NCBI GenBank assembly: GCA_003427395.1 | Contig: BFEA01000472.1 | Location: forward strand, 1,080,538 to 1,108,011 | Direction: 5' to 3' | From: Chara braunii | Taxonomy: Eukaryota > Streptophyta > Charophyceae > Charales > Characeae | Length of the DNA stretch: 27,474 nucleotides | Shown here: piece after piece, positions 1 to 7,956 of the stretch | Numbering within the stretch: the stretch's first letter is position 1 | Layout of the letters: every line of letters starts with the position of its first letter | The notes under the pieces: model-generated | The model's database searches: none | The model's input: the letters and a program-made list of their open reading frames with translations, nothing else | What the model was told of the DNA's origin: nothing | Position numbers and translations under genes: made by a program

Positions 1-72
1 AGGTATATTGCTACACTGAACACCGAATCAATTCCCGATTTTCGCTCACCTGTCCCTTGTGAGGTCACCGAC

Positions 73-963
<891 letters not shown>

Positions 964-1051
964 CTTCGCTTTTGTAGTGGTCTGGGGTTGGACGTATTAG
1001 TCATCCGAGTTGGTCTGAGTTTGGACGTGCTAGTCAACGGGTGGGAGTACA

Positions 1052-1183
1052 ATGGCGTCCGTGAAGAACACATCCACAAGCGCTGGACCATCTGGCCCTA
1101 GGGAGGGACGACCTCTACAGCAATCGACTCCTCCGTATGTGCACGCAATGAGAGCACAATGGTTTTTGGACTTCGTTGTTTAG
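1052..1183 (+). pseudogene. N-terminal piece ending in premature TAG
   Basis: ATG 1052 opens 43 codons (beginning MASVKNTSTSAGPSGP) in the same phase as the 810-residue segment that follows, then meets TAG at 1181-1183. After the TAG the phase continues through nine more codons to the next ATG at 1211. I therefore take 1052 as the original start and 1211 only as the start of the longest surviving open segment. The piece is Ser/Gly/Pro rich with no known domain. The TAG could come from CAG (Gln) by one C to T change or from TGG (Trp). Confidence 0.6.
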
Positions 1184-1210
1184 GGGGACCCTTTTGGGCC
1201 AGCTGTTTTC

Positions 1211-3643
1211 ATGCGACCCACTTGTGTTACAGACGTTGGGGAAGCGGTCAACGTTGTTCCTCTCGGTACCATCGTCTTGTGCGCGAAGACTCCTGGAGGT
1301 TTGCTCAAGCTGCACACTAACGGCTTTTACAACGAGTGCAGACTGCCTATCAGAGGTGTTAAAGGTGTGCTGGTGACCATCAAGAGTTTCGCGAGTTACG
1401 GCTCGAACATGCCGTTGTGCTCTCACTTCAAAGGCCTTTACGATGGCGGCAACAAGCGTCTTCCATCGCCAGAGCAATATCTCGATCTTGCGCTGAAGGT
1501 GTCGAAAGAACGTCCGGTTCTTCCGCCAGAGCATGTTTTCCGGCTTCTGCCACCCCGTGAGGGGTCGTCCGACTTGGCTCAAGAAACTCCAGGTACGGTA
1601 GTGGGGCGCGGGAGTCTGATTCAAGACGCTGGGGGGCGGGTCAAGGGACGCAGCGTTCACACGCAGGTCGGCCCGGATGCTCCTAGGAACACGTCGGACT
1701 TGCATTCTCAGGGTACAGGGACTCAACGGGTCGGTACTCCGAAACTTATCAAGGTCCGCTGCGGCGGCGACACGTATTCGCTTCGAGATGAGAAGACAAG
1801 AGATTCAAGCAGATCGGGGCTAGATGTCGGGGGGATGGGCGCTGTCCGCGAAAGCTCTGGCGGGGAGCAGACTCCTTCGGAGAAGAAGAGCGAGCGACAG
1901 AGGATGGTGCGAGAGGAGCTGGCGGAAGGAACCCTCCGCATGAAGAGGATGAGAGGAAAATCGGAGGCGGTGATGGGCGGGAATGGAGGTGACGACGGAG
2001 AACGTGCCTTGGGAAAAAGGCCGACGAAGGAAAACGGTGGGACGACAAGTAAGAAAGCGAGGAGGCCCGGCGGTTTGACCATCCGCAAAGGACAAGCCGT
2101 GGGTGGAGGAGATTCGGCTGATCCAGGCGCTGCGGCCGCGAGAGAACCTTCGGGGAAATCGAAACGGAAAGTGGCAGCTGAAGAAGGCGATGGCCAGAAG
2201 AAACCTCGAAGGCGGAAGACTGCTGAGGTGGCGAGTGGGGGCGAACGGCCTGTCGGTGAGGTGTGCGACGAAGCGGCAACGTTCTGGCTCGAATACGAGC
2301 GGAACGATGGCGGTGAGATCGTGGAGAAGGAGCTCCCCGTCCAACTGCTCATCGACCCCAGGAAAGTCTGCGACATCCCGTCTTGGGAAAGATATTACAA
2401 CCACCGCAGTCTAAATCGGGAAACTGTGGACGACATCAAGGCTGTGATGCTGAGTCAATACCGCGAGAAAAGGGGGAAGATCTGGACGAAAAACCCTTTG
2501 GTTCTGGCACCCATCTTCAAGCCGGTGACGCGTAGGCCGGAGATAGCTAACAGGGTTCACAAAGATGACTTCAAGCCGGAGGACAAGGACAAGTACTACT
2601 ATTACCCTGTTAACGGACAACACACCGTGGCTGCTGTGAAGGAGTTGGAGGGTGAGCCAATATTCGATTTGTGGAGGATGCACTCCTTGTCGGAGAGAGT
2701 AGTGTGGTTCTCCGACCGAGATTTCGCGGGGTATAGGCAGGTCAGTCTCAACGAGAACACGAGACAGAAGATGTCTAAGCAGCGATCGCAGAAGGCCGCG
2801 TTCTTGGACATGAGGGAGACATGGGAGAAAGAAGGAAGGCCGATGGCCATTCAAGGGAACCCTTTCGGGAAGGAGGCCGAAAAACAAAAGTTTTTCAAAC
2901 AAAAGTTTTTCGAATTCCAGAAGCTGCTTTTGGGAAAGAGTCCGAACGAAGCTCACTGGACGTTGGCAAAAAAAGATTTGTCGCTCACCGATAAGGACTA
3001 TGTCGCTGCCGTTGGCAATGCATTGAGGCAGTGGATGCCAGTCGTGACGGCCGGTGATGACGTTTTTCGCAAAGCCATGGAGTTCTACGCGAAATGGGCG
3101 GAGGGAAAGTTGTTGGGCGGCTACGGCAAAACGCAATTGTCGAGGCCGGGTAAATACATGCCTGACAAATCTCCGGGTCTACAAGCAATTCCTGATATTG
3201 GCACGAAAGGGGCGGTTGGTGAAACGAAGATGGGGTGGCTGGTCCGGGTCCCGCCTCCTCCGACCAAAAAGAAAATGCAGGCGGACGACAAGTTTCTCGT
3301 GGTCGTGAAGGAGCCAGACATGTTCTGTTGGCAGTCTCTCGCGGACATGACCGATGTCAAGAAACTGCCGATCCTCGACGACATTCTCGCACTAAGGGGA
3401 GTGTTCGTGCAATCCGCGGGTGGCCGTCTGAAGCGTCAGCATAAACCTGGAATTAAAGAAATGGTCGCGACGACGAAAGTCGACCGTGTGATGCTCCGTA
3501 TGTTCCACTACATCTTGTTCCTTGAAACGGAGGAGAGCGAACGTGTTTGGCGTAACGGGAGCCCATTTTTTTGGACCGAGGGGAAGCTTCTGGAGGAGTT
3601 CGGGCCGCAGGACCTCACGAAACAGGTGTGGGTCGAAATGTGA
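1211..3643 (+). CDS. ParB-like domain protein segment (810 aa)
   Basis: This is the longest intact segment of the big frame. Residues 1-150 are an unknown, possibly globular region. Residues about 150-360 are a basic, disordered linker with nuclear-localisation-like clusters (KKARR, KKPRRRK). Residues about 375-540 resemble the ParB N-terminal domain: a beta strand (LPVQLLIDP) of the type seen before the first ParB helix, then NGQHTVAA at 468-475 in the place of ParB box I (G-E-R-R type), then NENTRQKM shortly after, in the place of box II (E-N-x-x-R). The rest, to residue 810, has no family I recognise. ParB-family domains act in DNA binding, CTP binding or nuclease roles; which applies here is unknown. 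The box I arginines are replaced by Gln-His. The segment ends at TGA 3641-3643, with the same frame continuing beyond. Confidence 0.6.
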   Translation: MRPTCVTDVGEAVNVVPLGTIVLCAKTPGGLLKLHTNGFYNECRLPIRGVKGVLVTIKSFASYGSNMPLCSHFKGLYDGGNKRLPSPEQYLDLALKVSKERPVLPPEHVFRLLPPREGSSDLAQETPGTVVGRGSLIQDAGGRVKGRSVHTQVGPDAPRNTSDLHSQGTGTQRVGTPKLIKVRCGGDTYSLRDEKTRDSSRSGLDVGGMGAVRESSGGEQTPSEKKSERQRMVREELAEGTLRMKRMRGKSEAVMGGNGGDDGERALGKRPTKENGGTTSKKARRPGGLTIRKGQAVGGGDSADPGAAAAREPSGKSKRKVAAEEGDGQKKPRRRKTAEVASGGERPVGEVCDEAATFWLEYERNDGGEIVEKELPVQLLIDPRKVCDIPSWERYYNHRSLNRETVDDIKAVMLSQYREKRGKIWTKNPLVLAPIFKPVTRRPEIANRVHKDDFKPEDKDKYYYYPVNGQHTVAAVKELEGEPIFDLWRMHSLSERVVWFSDRDFAGYRQVSLNENTRQKMSKQRSQKAAFLDMRETWEKEGRPMAIQGNPFGKEAEKQKFFKQKFFEFQKLLLGKSPNEAHWTLAKKDLSLTDKDYVAAVGNALRQWMPVVTAGDDVFRKAMEFYAKWAEGKLLGGYGKTQLSRPGKYMPDKSPGLQAIPDIGTKGAVGETKMGWLVRVPPPPTKKKMQADDKFLVVVKEPDMFCWQSLADMTDVKKLPILDDILALRGVFVQSAGGRLKRQHKPGIKEMVATTKVDRVMLRMFHYILFLETEESERVWRNGSPFFWTEGKLLEEFGPQDLTKQVWVEM

Positions 3644-3952
3644 AAGCATTTGCAGGGCGCGGTGGAGTACGTGAACACTTGCAAACGTACTCTTCCGCAC
3701 GAGAAGGAGTCCATCGACGACGCGAAGAGATTGTACGATGATGACAGGTTCCCTAAATCTTTCGAAAAGTCTGTCCGTTCCATCTTGCGACTGACGGATG
3801 AAGAAGTTCGAGACACGATCAGGGTCAGCGGGGATGTGAGGCACATCAAATGACCCGACCTCAACCGGTTGACCAGCCTCATTCCTTTCGCTTTCCCGCC
3901 TTCCCAAGCTCACAGTCATATCACTGCGATCCGTGAGGATGTGTGACATTAC
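3644..3952 (+). pseudogene. In-frame continuation between ParB-like and methyltransferase-like parts
   Basis: The same phase continues after TGA 3641, with protein-like, charged sequence (for example DDAKRLYDDDRFPKS and LRLTDEEVRDTIRVSG) up to TGA 3851. It then runs a further 30 codons to TGA 3944, and after that directly into the methyltransferase-like part. I see no splice-site pair that would remove these stops. No domain is recognised. The three TGA codons could each come from CGA (Arg) or TGG (Trp) by a single transition. Confidence 0.55.
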
Positions 3953-5068
3953 GTGTGCAACCTGTACGTCCTCGATTTGTGTGATCCCACACTCCTCACA
4001 GATTGGCGAGAAGATGATTTCGCCAACTTGCAAGGCCTTTTACAAACACTTTCGCCAATGCACTGGGCACTTGTGATCTTTTTCCCCTCTCGTTGGGAGC
4101 TCAATTTCTTGAAAGGCATGGCCAGGCCTAGCGTCCATCACGTCAGGGCAGGGAAGTGGGTGCGCAATGCACAAAAGCAGGCCACTGTCCAGGAAGGCAA
4201 TATGCTGGTTGAGGAGTGTGACCGCCTGTACGTGATATTTAATGGCAAGAAGCTGGAAGACAACACATACGCAGTCTACCTGACCAGTAGCCCGACAAAG
4301 GCTTCCCGTTCCCAAGGTCCAAGTCCGGCCAAACACACGGTGGCGGCCCGCTCGAAACCTGTGTGTTCATCGGACCCATCAGGACGGGCTGTGACGTGTT
4401 TCAACATGGCGGAAGAGGAAAGGTTCTCTCGTAGCATGTGGGAGGACGGCGGTGTGACAAGTTCTCAAGGACCTGCTTACGGGGAGATGGAGCGGAACCC
4501 GTCCCGTCTACTTGGTCTACTCGAAAACTTTTGCAAAGCTGGGCAAACTGTTTTTTTCTTTGGGAAGGTGCATGCGTCTGTCGTGTGGGGACTCCTCCGC
4601 ACCGGTCGGAACGTCGTCGCGTTGGAGAAGGAGGCGAGGNAAACTGTTTTTTTCTTTGGGAAGGTGCATGCGTCTGTCGTGTGGGGACTCCTCCGCACCG
4701 GTCGGAACGTCGTCGCGTTGGAGAAGGAGGCGAGGATGATCGACTACCGTCACGAGTTCGTGAAGACACGCGTTGCAGACACTCGCAATGCTTGTGAGTT
4801 TGTCCGCACCACCGACGAACGAAATTGGGATCCCAAACGTGACATGTATTGGAAATTGTCGGAGAACAAAAGGACGGACATTTGGGACTTCCTTTTCGGA
4901 CCCGGACCGCCTGGTCCGACCGACCTCGAGTACAGTCGACGGAGAAACCTGGTGTTCGCTGTGCTCAATGGGTACCACGGTGCACCCAGGGAGTCTGTCT
5001 CGCACTTCCTGAGAAGGCTGGAGCACGTTTACTTCACGCTGGCCGAACCGCTCACTCTCGAAAACTAG
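3953..5068 (+). CDS. Degenerate DNA methyltransferase-like segment
   Basis: Two blocks fit the circularly permuted (beta-class) order of DNA N6-adenine/N4-cytosine methyltransferases. Near the start, VLDLCDPTLL followed by WALVIFFP fits motif IV (D-P-P-Y/W) and the strand after it. About 170 residues later, RNPSRLLGLLENF then VFFFGKVHAS and GRNVVALEKEA fits the helix before motif I, motif I (F-x-G-x-G) and its acidic end. Both signature motifs are eroded: DPPY has become DPTL and FxGxG has become FFGKV. Catalysis and S-adenosylmethionine binding are therefore doubtful. The segment contains a 96-base assembly duplication (4545-4735) that adds 32 false residues. TAG 5066 ends it, with the phase open beyond. 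The family call rests on motif pattern only. Confidence 0.45.
   Translation: MCNLYVLDLCDPTLLTDWREDDFANLQGLLQTLSPMHWALVIFFPSRWELNFLKGMARPSVHHVRAGKWVRNAQKQATVQEGNMLVEECDRLYVIFNGKKLEDNTYAVYLTSSPTKASRSQGPSPAKHTVAARSKPVCSSDPSGRAVTCFNMAEEERFSRSMWEDGGVTSSQGPAYGEMERNPSRLLGLLENFCKAGQTVFFFGKVHASVVWGLLRTGRNVVALEKEARXTVFFFGKVHASVVWGLLRTGRNVVALEKEARMIDYRHEFVKTRVADTRNACEFVRTTDERNWDPKRDMYWKLSENKRTDIWDFLFGPGPPGPTDLEYSRRRNLVFAVLNGYHGAPRESVSHFLRRLEHVYFTLAEPLTLEN
4545..4735. other. Assembly artefact: 95-base exact duplication around one N
   Basis: Bases 4545-4639 and 4641-4735 are identical, separated by a single N at 4640. This is what a scaffolder leaves when two overlapping contig ends are abutted instead of merged. 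The 96 added bases are a multiple of three, so the frame is unchanged, but motif I of the methyltransferase-like segment appears twice in the translation. Confidence 0.9.
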
Positions 5069-5938
5069 AAGTCACAGTTTGACGAGGAGGACCCTTTCGA
5101 CGCTGAAGACATGGAGGAGCTGAGCGACTCCGAAACCTTCGATTTCGAGTCCATGCCACTTCCTCGGGTGGTTGGACAGGTTGGTGATAAAGAGGAAGGT
5201 GGCCCTCGGAGATATAGCACGTCCCCTGCCAGTTTGAAGCGTGTGTTTCGGGGCGAACCAGTCGACGACCAATCGTCTGATGACGGGGAGGAAGAGAGAG
5301 ACTATGATCACGAACCTTGTGACAAGCTCCCTGTGGACCATGACACCTGACAGAATGACAGACTCTACTTCTTCGGCAAGCATCACCGGTTCACGTCGCA
5401 GGATGTCTGGGGACACAACGTCGTTTGGCACCTGAGGATATTCCAACCTGCTGTGAGGAATGGAATATGGGTCATCGCAATAAAGGAGGCCGATGGCAAG
5501 TGGAGTGGACTGAAGAGACTGGGAGCGGGTGCATTTAAGAGAAAGGCAAGAACTGCTCTGGTGGAGCATTTGAGTCTCATGAACCCCGAGAGGAACGATC
5601 CGTACGTCGATGCGTATGCACAACAAAAGCTACATGAGTTGTACGCCAACAACATGTTGGAGTTTCGAGCGCCTTTCTACCCACTCGAAACGGCACCGTC
5701 TTGTGGCATTGACTGGCTCATGCCGCAACCTCCGCCGACCGGTCAGCATCCGGGAGGGGGTGGCGGAGGAGACGAAGGAGACGGCGGAGGTGGCGGAGGA
5801 GACAGCTCACAGTTTGCCGGAAAGGGGACGGGCGACACATCGTCGGTAGAGAAGGCGTCCGACGGAAAGGGGTCGGGCGGAAAGGGGTCGGGCGGGAAGG
5901 GGTCGGGCGGAAAGCGTAGAACGTCCGGGAGTCCCTAG
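5069..5938 (+). CDS. Acidic then glycine-rich linker segment of the big frame
   Basis: The same phase continues after TAG 5066 through an acidic stretch (FDEEDPFDAEDMEELSDSE) and on to TGA 5348. It continues through RLYFFGKHHRFTSQDVWGHN, a possibly folded block of about 100 residues, then Pro/Gly-rich sequence and a KGSGG tandem repeat near 5858-5913 (a 15-base minisatellite). It ends at TAG 5936-5938. The best intact stretch is 5453-5938 (161 codons). No known domain. I infer a flexible connector between the methyltransferase-like and C-terminal parts. The two internal stops fit CGA or TGG to TGA and CAG or TGG to TAG changes. Confidence 0.5.
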
Positions 5939-5941
5939 TAT

Positions 5942-7429
5942 ATGGAAACTGACCCCCACTACGTAGGGAGTCGAGATTCTGACATGCGAGACGAGGTCAC
6001 CCTGACATCTGATCAAGTGCGAGTAGATTCGCACTTGTCTGCGAGGAGTTTGTTTCCCGTTGCCCAAGAGAGTCCATCCCGCCGTGCGCAACAGAGATCT
6101 CCTGTGCTCAACACCTTGCTCCTGAAAGAGGGCGCGTCTTCGTTTTGCCTGGAGGGCGGGATGCTTGCATTGCGAAGGAGCGAAGGTGCGACCTCCGGTT
6201 CCCTCAGCTCGGGCGACCGCCACAAACTCCGAATACATTCAGATTTGCTGACGTCGCCCTCTGCCATAAGTGCTCCTCACGCAACAGTTCCGCGGGGCCA
6301 GGAAAATGTGACGTCCTGGCCCCCGCATCTTCAGTTGGACACAGGGTTACCCTTCTCGCCTCCCTTCTCATGTGTTGAGACTCGAGACTGGCGGTCTCGC
6401 GACGTGCTGGAGGGGCCCGCGCCAGGAGTGTTGGAGACCGGGGGAAGCGAGAACGAACGTCACACTCTTGTGGAAGACGAGCGCTCTCCGGGAACGCGTG
6501 TTGTACATCGGGAAGAGGAAACTCAACGCTGGCGGTCTCACAAAGTGTTGGAGACCGAGGGTAGTGAGCGTGAATGTCATGCTTCGGAGGGTGCGTCCGT
6601 GGACACTGACAGCGAGAGTGCAGGAGCTCCGGGGGAAATGCATGCTGTACAGCGGGGAGAGGACACTCGACACGGGCCGGCTCATGAAGACGTGAAGTGG
6701 CTCCACGCACGAGCGCTGGTGATCGGGACGTCCGAAGAGGTTCTGCACAGTCGCTCGGCTGTGGCCACGATGCGAGAGGGTGTCGTTAAGGGAGGTCAGT
6801 GGACGTTCGTGCAAGATCCCGTTCTTGGCGACGATGAAGACGAAGAAGAACCCGCGGTGGAAGCTCGGGTTCATGGCGATGAGAAAGGCGGAGAACCCGT
6901 GGTGGAAGGCGGTGAGGTGACTGTCGACATCCGGACGGATCCACAACGGAAAAATGGTGATTCTTCGCCCACCCGTTGCGGTGAAGAACAGGGTGGTCGA
7001 GCGTCTGTCGTGAGCACCGCTCGGGGAATGGTGCTTCATGAAGCCTTAGAGTTGGGTGACGACTCGGCAGCCACCGAGCTGGTTATCGACTCAGGCGTGG
7101 CCGAGATGCAGAACGTCGAATCCTCCGTGGAAGGCGGTGAGGTGGCCGTCAACATCAAGATGGATCCAGAGCGGAAAGATCATGATTCTCCGTCCATCCG
7201 TTGCAGTGCCGAACAGGGTGATCGAGCATCTGTCCTCAGTACCGGTCGGGAAATGGTGCTTCATGAAGCCATCGACTTGCCAAGCGACTCAGCTGCCACT
7301 GATCTGGTTAGCGACACAGCCGTGGCCAAGGTCCAGAACCTCGAACCGTCCGTGGACGTTGGCGCAGTGGCGCGACAGGAGGGCGAGTTCCCTCAAAGGG
7401 CTCCCGAGCACGGTAAGATTTGTGAATAG
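5942..7429 (+). CDS. Repeat-rich acidic segment (exon part ends at 7412)
   Basis: This 495-codon open stretch is in the same phase as everything upstream, three bases after TAG 5936. It has two internal repeat families. The first is three degenerate copies of about 45 residues around 6385-6760 (RSRDVLE / RSHKVLETEGSE / ALVIGTSEE). The second is two copies of about 75 residues plus a partial third at 6900-7370, each containing EGGEV, DP-RK, S-RC and MVLHEA. The composition is acidic and probably disordered. The apparent stop at 7427-7429 lies inside the predicted intron (donor at 7413), so the true exon should end at 7412 and join the segment from 7556. No enzymatic domain is visible. It also contains a perfect copy of the TGCGA-N6-TCGCA palindrome. 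Confidence 0.55.
   Translation: METDPHYVGSRDSDMRDEVTLTSDQVRVDSHLSARSLFPVAQESPSRRAQQRSPVLNTLLLKEGASSFCLEGGMLALRRSEGATSGSLSSGDRHKLRIHSDLLTSPSAISAPHATVPRGQENVTSWPPHLQLDTGLPFSPPFSCVETRDWRSRDVLEGPAPGVLETGGSENERHTLVEDERSPGTRVVHREEETQRWRSHKVLETEGSERECHASEGASVDTDSESAGAPGEMHAVQRGEDTRHGPAHEDVKWLHARALVIGTSEEVLHSRSAVATMREGVVKGGQWTFVQDPVLGDDEDEEEPAVEARVHGDEKGGEPVVEGGEVTVDIRTDPQRKNGDSSPTRCGEEQGGRASVVSTARGMVLHEALELGDDSAATELVIDSGVAEMQNVESSVEGGEVAVNIKMDPERKDHDSPSIRCSAEQGDRASVLSTGREMVLHEAIDLPSDSAATDLVSDTAVAKVQNLEPSVDVGAVARQEGEFPQRAPEHGKICE
6015..6036. promoter_or_regulatory. Perfect spaced palindrome inside coding sequence
   Basis: The arms AAGTGCGA and TCGCACTT flank the spacer GTAGAT and match each other perfectly over 8 bases. 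The core is the same as the copies upstream and downstream of the gene, yet this one lies in a coding segment (codons for QVRVDSHL). It could be a binding site for an element-encoded protein. That function is an inference. Confidence 0.6.
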
Positions 7430-7555
7430 GACCACTCGCATATTTGTCACTGGCAAACTCTGTGTTCGTCCAAATTGATGTCATGGGCTAATGTACCTTT
7501 TACCACTAGTTAAAAAAAAACTTGTGGGTTGTGGGTTGTTTTCTATGTTCTACAG
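7413..7555 (+). other. Predicted spliceosomal intron, 143 bases
   Basis: The donor is CACG|GTAAGA and the acceptor is a T-rich tract ending TTCTACAG|GTGTGAGG. Removing the intron joins the upstream frame to the downstream frame with a shared glycine codon (G|GT), so an otherwise disjoint open frame becomes continuous. The interior has in-frame stops and is T-rich. The element is thus adapted to a eukaryotic nucleus with splicing. Confidence 0.7.
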
Positions 7556-7920
7556 GTGTGAGGTTGTTAATGTCCCTTCCCATGAAGCCTTTAAAAGCCG
7601 TGCGCGAGAAACGTCTTTCAGGGAGGTCATTGGCCGCTTCACCGAAGAAGTCGTCAAGTGTGGGGTTGTTTAAAAGGGTCCAGATGCCTCGCCTTTCCCA
7701 GATAGCTGTCAGGGTTCTGAAGGCTTGTGGAATATATAAGGAGGAAGGTCTGCGAAAACATTTGGCTGCGTCTATTGAGAGCGTTACTGCTTTGTCTGAT
7801 GGGTCTGATGACGATGGCAAACGGGGTGTCTTGAAAGACCCGTGTCCTAAGTACATCGTGAAGGACACATTCAACAAGCGGGGATACAACTTTTCTGGGA
7901 AAAGGGCAGACAGTTCTTAG
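7556..7920 (+). CDS. Exon linking repeat region to Ulp1-like protease
   Basis: After the predicted intron the frame reads a basic stretch (KPLKAVREKRLSGRSLAA, SPKKSSS), then a possible helical region (LSQIAVRVLKACGIYKEEGLRKHL), an acidic patch and KDPCPKYIVKDTFNKRGYNF. It ends at TAG 7918-7920. The same phase goes on directly into the protease segment. Either TAG 7918 is another decay stop, or a short intron runs from GT 7913 to AG 8017 (105 bases, a good pyrimidine-rich acceptor but a weak donor), which would remove it and keep the phase. No known domain is recognised. Confidence 0.5.
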
Positions 7921-7956
7921 CCATTCCACCACGGGGTTTGTGCTCACTCCTCACAC

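Noticed and set aside
1115-2414. Minus-strand open frames of about 200 codons opposite the ParB-like segment
   Set aside because: They are complements of GC-rich codons of the + strand gene, with Arg/Ser/Pro-rich nonsense composition and no family motifs.
5942-7429. Separate stand-alone gene starting at ATG 5942
   Set aside because: It is in exact phase with the upstream segment, one stop codon away, and its apparent stop lies inside a good intron. More likely part of the large gene.
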